This document shows, one piece after another, positions 7,733 through 12,954 of a stretch of 12,954 nucleotides of DNA; position 1 is the first letter of the stretch; each line of letters begins with the position of its first letter. The stretch lies in contig JADGIG010000203.1 of assembly GCA_018985235.1 (NCBI GenBank), forward strand, positions 1 to 12,954, in the 5' to 3' direction. This DNA is from Sanchytrium tribonematis (lineage: Eukaryota > Sanchytriomycota > Sanchytriomycetes > Sanchytriales > Sanchytriaceae). A model generated the notes under the pieces. That model was given only the letters and a program-made list of their open reading frames with translations, made no database searches and was not told where the DNA came from. A program made the position numbers and the translations under genes.

Positions 7733-10700
7733 ATGATTGAGGAAGAAATTCTTCTTGAAGAACAAAATTACGATACATATATAGAGATAGACATAGATAC
7801 CCCATTAGAAATCGAGTTTACAAACGAGAAGCCCAAAGAAAAGCAAAAAATTTTAGCCAAGTTTAAAAAAGCTGAATTTGAGTATCTCGATCAATATGCT
7901 ATAGCAGAAAAATCAACTGAATTTGTAAGACCAAGGCACTTGATAATGGGCTCTGTTGTAACTGAGTATACCTATGACATGGACATTTTGGACACAGAGT
8001 ATTTGAATGCACTCCGCCAATTGAAAATGCATATTGACAAAAGAGATTTTCAAATTCTAATGAAAAAATTTGATCTTGAATGGCATTATTTAACAAAAGA
8101 CTTGATAAGAGCGCATCAGCCAGATAATCCTTGTCAGATTTGCATGTCTAACGAGGTCCACCACAATTCTAATGCAATCGTCTACTGCGATAGTTGCAAT
8201 TTGACAGCGCACCAAGACTGCTATGGTATACCTTATATATGCGATGGGCCCTTTTTCTGTCGCAAGTGTATTTTAGACCCAAGAGGGAACCCAAAATGTG
8301 TTTTTTGTAATCAATCCGGAGGCCCAATGAAACGAACCAAACAGAATAATTGGGGACATGTTATATGTGCATTTTTTTTACCCGAAGTTTATTTTGCAAA
8401 CGATGTATATTTGGAACCTATTGACGGTGTAAAGAAAATTCAAAAGGATCGATGGAGGTTAATCTGTACTATCTGTAAACAGAAAGGAGCTTGTATTCAA
8501 TGTTATAAGAAGGGATGCTTTACAGCAATGCATGTATATTGTGCACAAAAAGAAGGGTACTGTCTTAGATTTCCTGGTCAGTGTGAACCAAGCGAGAACT
8601 TTTGCGGGTACTGCAGCAAACATACTCCTGAAAATTGGAAAGCAACTAATTTGAAGCTGAGTCTCAGCAATTCCTTAGACAATAACCCAATACCACAGGA
8701 CTTGGCGAAAAACCCCGTTATGCCTGAGAAAGGCTTTGTAAATGCTACAAAGAATTTAAATATACCCGAAAAAGAGAAATACGCGCTCGTAAAGTACTGG
8801 TCTATGAAAAGATCTCACAAGGGAACAGCTCTTGTGAGGCAACTGGAGCACGAACCTCGCAATATCAGTCCTAAAGATCGGCAAAAGGTAGAAGATTTAA
8901 AAAGCGAATTAGAAACATTGAGAAAGTATTTGCATAGTATTAAACAAGAGTCACAAATTGAACTCTCTTTGTTTCGAAACTACTTCAGAATATGGCAATT
9001 GATAATTAAACCGAAGCACCAAATGATCTCTCAGGCTGTTGAACGATTAAAAGGACTGGACCCTCAGCACATCTTTGCTACAAAAGTGAGTGATGATGTG
9101 CCACAATATTACGATATTATTAAAAATCCGATGGATTTTGAATCAATGGAGCTAAAACTTCAATATTCAAAATACAAAACGTACGAAGATTTTGAGATAG
9201 ATGTTCAACATATTTGGAAAAATGCCCAAATTTATAATTCCCCGGAAAGTATTTACTATGCTGCTGCTGAAGATTTGAGACTTGGGTCGCTAGAAATATT
9301 GCAGGAGGTCAAAAACAAGTGGCAACAGCTTCCAATTAATATGGAAACAGAATTACTTACCAATTACAAGGATCTTGATAACAGTAAACTTGTGAAACTG
9401 TTGGAAATAGCTCGTAATATACTTGGTGGCAAATCAGATAAAGAAATTGTGTTAGATGATGAAATATTTGCCGACGTTCCAAATAGACAATTCAATGTTA
9501 CACCAGAAGGACTCCGACCTTTAGTATTGCGAAATAGTGTTAAAATTAGTCCACCAAAGAAAAGGAAAGCTGATGTGTTAGAAACCGTTGTTCGGTCTCC
9601 AAAGCCGAGAAAATCTAAATCTATGCAAGTCAGCATCATTTCTGAAAATTCAACTTCCAGGCGAAAAACGAGGTCGCGAGCAAATTCTCCTGAAAAAGAA
9701 TTTTCTTCTATTAGAGTCACAAGGTCACGAAAAGCAAGCCTGGAAAGCCTTGAAGTTGCTACAAATGCAGTCGCGACTCCAGTTTCTAAAAGTAACTTGA
9801 GCAAAATTCAAAAGCAGATACTTCAAGACGTCTTCTCTAGCTCTCCAAGTCCTAAGAAAAAAAATTATCAAATAGAGGAACAAGATGGCGATAATACTGG
9901 ACAACAGTCTGATATCAGTGTACCTTCAGACTTTTCTATACTTTCAAATGCTGAAGACACTCAAAGGGTAAGAAAATCAAAAAGAATAAATTCTAAGAGC
10001 GTCGAATTAACCACTAGGCGAAGTACTAGAACCAAAACAAAGAAAGCAAATCAAACGAAAAAGAAGAAAAGTCTATCAAATATATCAGAAAGCATTAATC
10101 GAAAATTATCGGAACTTGATGAGATTATAAATAGCACTGAATCTAAAATCATAGACAATGTGTTGCGAAGAGCTAGTGCTGAAAAGAGGAAATCAAAAAA
10201 GCAAAAGAAAAATTCTTTAAAAATTGATACTGACTTTGATTTTAATGATGAAGTTCTTAGCACCCCAAAACGAATGGACAGGGTAATTGTTACACGTCCG
10301 GGAACCCCAGAGGATGTACTTTTACCGCTAAAAAGATCACCAAAATATCCAGTAACAAATGAAGCCAATCGTTCGAAATCGAATGATTCTTCTAAAGACA
10401 TCGGCAAAGTTGCAATAACATGGAAGCTGAATGATATATGTTGGGCCAAGGTTGTTGGCTTTCCATATTATCCCGCAAAAGTGCAAAAACCAAATTTAAA
10501 TGAAATTAAATCAAAAAAGGGAGACCAAATTTATGTTCAATTCTACGATTCTAAAAACTACTAGTATTTCTTATTTATTAAGTGGTTGGGTCGACTCGTC
10601 CAGTATTAAGCCTCTGGGTGGCAAAAACATTGATAATTCTACATTCAAAGGCCAAAAGTACTCTTCATCGGTTAGCAGATCAGACGTTTTACATGCATAT

Positions 10701-10751
10701 CATCGTGCATGCAAAGAAAATGACATTTCACCAAATTTACCTGAACACTAA
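7733..10751 (+). CDS. BRPF/Nto1-like scaffold: EPL, PHD, ePHD, bromodomain, PWWP (two exons)
   Basis: Exons 7733-10563 and 10583-10751 join into 999 codons plus a stop. The order is that of animal BRPF1-3, scaffolds that direct MYST acetyltransferases (MOZ/MORF/HBO1; NuA3 in yeast) to histone H3. An enhancer-of-polycomb-like segment (TEYTYDMDILDTEYLNAL, about 75-100) comes first. A PHD finger follows from Cys134 (CQIC, CDSCNLTAHQDCYG, CRKC) and an extended PHD from Cys189 (CVFC, WGHVICAFFLPEVYF, AMHVYCAQKEG). The bromodomain spans about 425-530, with the acetyl-lysine Asn at 502 (NAQIYNSP). A basic Ser/Thr/Lys-rich disordered region with many SP/TP sites covers about 590-890. The C-terminal PWWP starts at Trp897 (WAKVVGFPYYPAKVQ) and is completed across the intron as FYDSKNY plus YGWVDSSSIKPLGGK. 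Without splicing the protein would stop inside the PWWP domain. Confidence 0.93.
10564..10582 (+). other. 19-nt GT-AG intron in the BRPF-like gene
   Basis: The sequence gtatttcttatttattaag interrupts the PWWP domain. The upstream frame ends TAC TA, and the first base of the intron turns this into TAG. Removing exactly 19 nt gives TAT GGT TGG GTC and continues in the frame that carries the conserved SSSIKPLGG end of the PWWP barrel. The donor is GTATTT and the acceptor AAG. A possible branch-point A lies in TTATTAAG, but there is almost no room for the usual spacing. The family motif on both sides makes this a confident call without transcript data. Confidence 0.88.
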
Positions 10752-10760
10752 CTGAAGTGA

Positions 10761-10766
10761 AATAAA
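10761..10766 (+). terminator. AATAAA polyadenylation signal of the BRPF-like gene
   Basis: A perfect AATAAA lies 10 bp after the stop codon (10749-10751). It is only 20 bp before the ATG of the next gene at 10786, so normal cleavage 10-30 nt downstream would fall at or past that start codon. Confidence 0.5.
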
Positions 10767-10785
10767 TCTGGTATTTTTGATACAT

Positions 10786-11499
10786 ATGGAGACTGTTTTG
10801 CTTGGTGGATTGCAAATTAATTTATATTACAGCAGTGAAAGCAGTAGCATGCTCATTCTGATGCTACACGGTAGACTTGGGAAACATCAAGATGTTGAGT
10901 TTCTGGCTAAAGCTTTAGTTGATTTTGATCCAAGATATACAGTCGCAACTTTTGATTTACAAAATCACGGGACACGTTCAATTGATCAATCCAGGAATGA
11001 AGATTGGAAAGCTGGAAATATGACACACCACTTAGACATGTTGTCTTGCCAACTAGGAACGATTCGAGATTGCCAAACAATAATAGATCTTATACCCTTG
11101 TACAAGCCCAGATTCAACAAATTTGGTGTTTGTGGAGTTAGTCTGGGTGGTCATGTTGCATTGATGCTAACTGGAATAGACTCCAGAATATCATTTTGTA
11201 TTTCATTTATTGGGTCTTTGAATCAAACCAAATTGATGAAAGGTCGCAAAATCGGAGGTGTTCATTTTTCGACATATTATTTAGATTTGATGAAGCAATT
11301 CAATCCTTTTAATACCCTTAGATCGTCTTCGGTGCCTATATTAATGCTCAATGGATCCCAGGATACTTTGGTTCCCTCTTCAACTAATGAAGATCATCAT
11401 TTATTTAATATTGATTATTTTGAGTTTCCTTTTGGTCATACAGTGAAAAAGCCAATGGTTGAAAAATGTCTGAGTTGGATTGCTGAAATGAATTTTTGA
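10786..11499 (+). CDS. Alpha/beta-hydrolase (uncharacterised esterase-like family)
   Basis: A 237-residue single-domain alpha/beta-hydrolase. The catalytic triad is visible: nucleophile Ser119 in the elbow GVSLGG, Asp193 in NGSQDTLVP and His218 in FGHTV. The oxyanion region is MLHGRLGKHQD near the N-terminus. The stretch NHGTRS, RNEDWKAGNMTHHLDM and IRDCQTIIDLIPLY resembles a group of uncharacterised fungal hydrolases (NHG.R, RN..W..GN..H..DM). Substrate is unknown; an ester is likely from the fold. There is no signal peptide, so it is probably cytosolic. I chose the ATG at 10786; a TTG nine bases upstream in the same frame is not a plausible eukaryotic start. The gap to the preceding stop is just 34 bp. 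Confidence 0.88.
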   Translation: METVLLGGLQINLYYSSESSSMLILMLHGRLGKHQDVEFLAKALVDFDPRYTVATFDLQNHGTRSIDQSRNEDWKAGNMTHHLDMLSCQLGTIRDCQTIIDLIPLYKPRFNKFGVCGVSLGGHVALMLTGIDSRISFCISFIGSLNQTKLMKGRKIGGVHFSTYYLDLMKQFNPFNTLRSSSVPILMLNGSQDTLVPSSTNEDHHLFNIDYFEFPFGHTVKKPMVEKCLSWIAEMNF

Positions 11500-11679
11500 A
11501 ACAAAGGAACTGTAACTTTTATTTTAAGGAACTTGATGTAATATAAATTTTACATTAGCATTACTGAAAGCTAAAATCTTTACACTTTTTGAATACTGGG
11601 CATAAACGTTAGCTGCCAAGATTTTACGTTTTCGACGTTTTCTGGGTATAATCATATTTTGAAAATGTATTGAAACAAA
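11500..11679. promoter_or_regulatory. 180-bp intergenic region, presumed chitinase promoter
   Basis: AT-rich, with no gene. No exact AATAAA follows the hydrolase stop. A 9-bp unit ACGTTTTCG is repeated nearly twice in tandem at 11626-11642, about 40 bp before the chitinase ATG. A minimal upstream ORF (ATG TAT TGA) lies at 11665-11673. Calling this a promoter is inference from position. Confidence 0.4.
11626..11642. repeat. Tandem 9-bp repeat ACGTTTTCG x 1.9
   Basis: ACGTTTTCG is followed directly by ACGTTTTC. The spacing of one helical turn or less and its place upstream of the chitinase gene are compatible with a paired factor site. It could equally be chance in a T-rich region. Confidence 0.3.
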
Positions 11680-12850
11680 ATGTATTTATTTTTACTTTCT
11701 GCTGTATTTTCTAAAGTGTTTATGGGTTATTATACCAATTGGTCGGGTCTACCGGTCTCTTCCATACCTTGGTATTTAACTCATTTGTCTTACGCTTTTG
11801 CCCAAGTGGGACCTGATGGGACAGTGTCCAATTTTGACCCTGTGGATGTAGGCAATCCAAGTGGATGTAATGCGGGTGGATTGTACTATGAAATTTATAA
11901 GTTGAAACAGACTAGGCCGTGGTTGAAAAACATTTTGTCAATTGGAGGTTGGACATTTAGGGACACGTTCTACCCTGTGATGAGTGATCCCGTCAAGCGA
12001 GCCAAATTTGTGAGTAGTTCAATTACTCTTGCAATGAATTATGGTTTTGACGGTAATTTATTTTAATTTAGGTCTAGATGTAGATTGGGAATATCCCAAT
12101 AGTTTGCAAGAAGGATCATTTTACGTGACCATGATGAAAGATTTAAGGAAAGCGTTAGATTTTGCTGGTCTAAGGGATGGAAAACATTACATTTTGACAT
12201 CTGCAATTCCTGCTAGTCAGTACCTCTTGAATAACTTCTTATTGGAACAATCACGAAAGTATGTTGACTGGTTTAATTTGATGGCTTACGATGCATCTGT
12301 AGGGACTAGTGCTGCGGTGAACCAAAGTCCTTTGTATAAAAATCCAAATGATCCTACGGGGTCAAGCTCGAGTGAAGTTATCAACTATATGCGAGCTAAA
12401 GGTGTGAACAGAAATCAAATCGTATTAGGCATACCGTTATATGCACACCAATACAATGTAGCACCAAATGATCCTAAAAATGGACTGTTTAGTCCAAAAA
12501 CTTCTAGTACAGATTCTTGGATTACCAACAAAGACATTGTAAGTTTATTGAATACTGGTAAATATAAGCAATTTTATGACGGTACTTCTCAAGTTCCATA
12601 TCTCTATAATTCACAAGATGGCTTATTTGTGACATATGACAACGTACAATCGGTGACTGCCAAAGTGAAATATACAAATTACAAAAAATTAAGAGGCATT
12701 TTCTTTTGGGAGATTAATCAAGATTTTTTGACAGATCAATTAGAAGTCGCCGTATTGCCACACGCACAGGAAACAATCTCGGGACTTACTTATTGGCCTG
12801 CTACAAAACTCTGCTCACCGACATCTATTTATTGTAATATAAAATGTTAA
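11680..12850 (+). CDS. Secreted GH18 chitinase (two exons)
   Basis: Exons 11680-12052 and 12072-12850 give 383 residues. This is a family 18 glycoside hydrolase that cuts beta-1,4-linked N-acetylglucosamine polymers. The barrel starts at strand 1 KVFMGYYTNW. It then shows SIGGW (87-91), the catalytic DxxDxDxE as DGLDVDWE (Asp124, Asp127, Asp129, acid Glu131), MAYD (195-198) with the substrate-positioning Tyr197, and IFFWEIN near strand 8. Glu131 supplies the acid/base and the substrate acetamido group acts as nucleophile. The first 11 residues (MYLFLLSAVFS) look like a very short secretion signal. A Cys-containing tail (KLCSPTSIYCNIKC) ends the protein; there is no separate chitin-binding module. 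It may remodel the cell's own wall or attack a host's. The stop overlaps an AATAAA. Confidence 0.93.
12053..12071 (+). other. 19-nt GT-AG intron in the chitinase catalytic motif
   Basis: The sequence gtaatttattttaatttag splits the Gly codon of the catalytic motif (phase 1). Exon 1 ends TAT GGT TTT GAC G and exon 2 begins GT CTA GAT GTA GAT TGG GAA, giving YGFDGLDVDWE exactly as in GH18 enzymes. Retention yields YGFDGNLF and then a TAA stop at 12064-12066, before the catalytic Glu. Length, donor GTA and T-rich body closely match the other intron in the window. Confidence 0.93.
12828..12833 (-). terminator. Antisense AATAAA inside the chitinase coding end
   Basis: TTTATT on the + strand reads AATAAA on the - strand, 29 nt beyond the stop of the convergent gene. 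It is embedded in the last codons of the chitinase, so the two mRNAs would overlap tail to tail. Confidence 0.4.
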
Positions 12851-12854
12851 TAAA
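12849..12854 (+). terminator. AATAAA signal overlapping the chitinase stop
   Basis: The last two bases of the TAA stop (12848-12850) are the first two of AATAAA. Cleavage downstream of it would fall within the last codons of the convergent gene that ends at 12862. Confidence 0.55.
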
Positions 12855-12861
12855 GTTTGTT

Positions 12862-12954
12862 TTAATATCTTGGTCTTTTATAATGATCTCTCTCTGAATT
12901 CCCTCTTCTTCTGTCATCATCAAAGCTTCTTCTATCTTGATACCCGCCATTGTT
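12862..12954 (-). CDS. C-terminal end of a convergent gene, Arg/Gly/Asp-rich tail (partial)
   Basis: Reading the - strand from the right edge, a frame is open for 30 codons and ends with TAA at 12864-12862. It reads NNGGYQDRRSFDDDRRRG and then NSERDHYKRPRY. Low-complexity Arg/Gly/Asp/Tyr tails like this are common at the ends of RNA-binding proteins (RGG or RD/RS-like). An AATAAA on the - strand at 12833-12828 lies about 29 nt past the stop, where a polyadenylation signal is expected. This supports a real 3' end, although the fragment is short. The rest of the gene lies outside the window, so its identity cannot be given. Confidence 0.6.
   Translation of the reverse strand, partial: NNGGYQDRRSFDDDRRRGNSERDHYKRPRY

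Noticed and set aside
9364-10449. Long antisense open frames (146 and 132 codons on the - strand) under the BRPF-like gene.
   Set aside because: They mirror the low-complexity Ser/Lys/Arg-rich disordered region, have no recognisable domain, and are best explained as composition shadows.
10500-10751. An independent 83-codon gene starting at 10500.
   Set aside because: Its first part is the BRPF coding sequence in the wrong frame; its second part is the true second exon of the BRPF-like gene after the 19-nt intron.
11536-11555. Inverted repeat ATGTAA...TTACAT after the hydrolase gene, a possible hairpin.
   Set aside because: Only six A/T-rich pairs around an 8-nt loop; weak, and eukaryotic genes do not use such terminators.
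12041-12850. Chitinase read as two separate genes, or as a pseudogene broken by a frameshift.
   Set aside because: A GT-AG 19-nt intron joins the two halves exactly within the invariant GH18 motif, and the rest of the enzyme is intact.
1-12954. Search by eye for tRNA, rRNA, transposon ends, telomeric or CRISPR repeats.
   Set aside because: None seen. All long frames belong to cellular eukaryotic genes and all gaps are short and AT-rich.

Overview
The window is a densely packed, AT-rich stretch of eukaryotic nuclear DNA. Nine genes can be supported. Eight lie on the + strand, and the ninth, a fragment, enters from the right edge on the - strand. The gene set is eukaryotic throughout: a ciliary IQ-motif protein, a CSB/Rad26 remodeller, a Pol5/MYBBP1A ribosome-biogenesis factor, a BRPF/Nto1 chromatin scaffold, an EndoU ribonuclease and a GH18 chitinase. 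The flagellar protein together with fungal-looking chitinase, alpha/beta-hydrolase and Pol5 proteins suggests a flagellated (zoosporic), early-diverging fungus, for example a Rozella/Cryptomycota-like organism. That placement is an inference; another flagellated opisthokont with a reduced genome cannot be excluded.

Layout, left to right: the C-terminal part of a coiled-coil IQ protein resembling DRC9/DRC10 (2-736); a CSB/Rad26 SNF2 ATPase (796-3273); a Pol5/MYBBP1A-like protein (3371-5923); an EndoU endoribonuclease with a cationic amphipathic N-terminus (5988-6965); a small NTF2/SnoaL-like protein (7044-7526); a BRPF/Nto1-like protein with EPL-like, PHD, extended PHD, bromodomain and PWWP regions (7733-10751, one intron); an alpha/beta-hydrolase (10786-11499); a secreted GH18 chitinase (11680-12850, one intron); and the Arg/Gly/Asp-rich C-terminus of a convergent - strand gene (12862-12954). 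The largest gap between genes is 206 bp and the smallest is 11 bp, so no gene-free stretch exceeds 300 bp. I saw no rRNA, tRNA, transposon or CRISPR array.

The most striking signal is a pair of 19-nt GT-AG introns, one in the PWWP domain of the BRPF gene and one inside the catalytic motif of the chitinase gene. Both are phase-disrupting, both give an immediate in-frame stop if retained, and removing exactly 19 nt restores a conserved family motif in each case. These are close to the shortest spliceosomal introns known. Compaction also shows at gene ends: stop codons overlap AATAAA-type signals, and 3' ends must run into the next gene. The genes do not form one pathway. CSB and BRPF act in transcription and chromatin, Pol5 in rRNA synthesis, EndoU probably in RNA processing, and the chitinase on cell walls.
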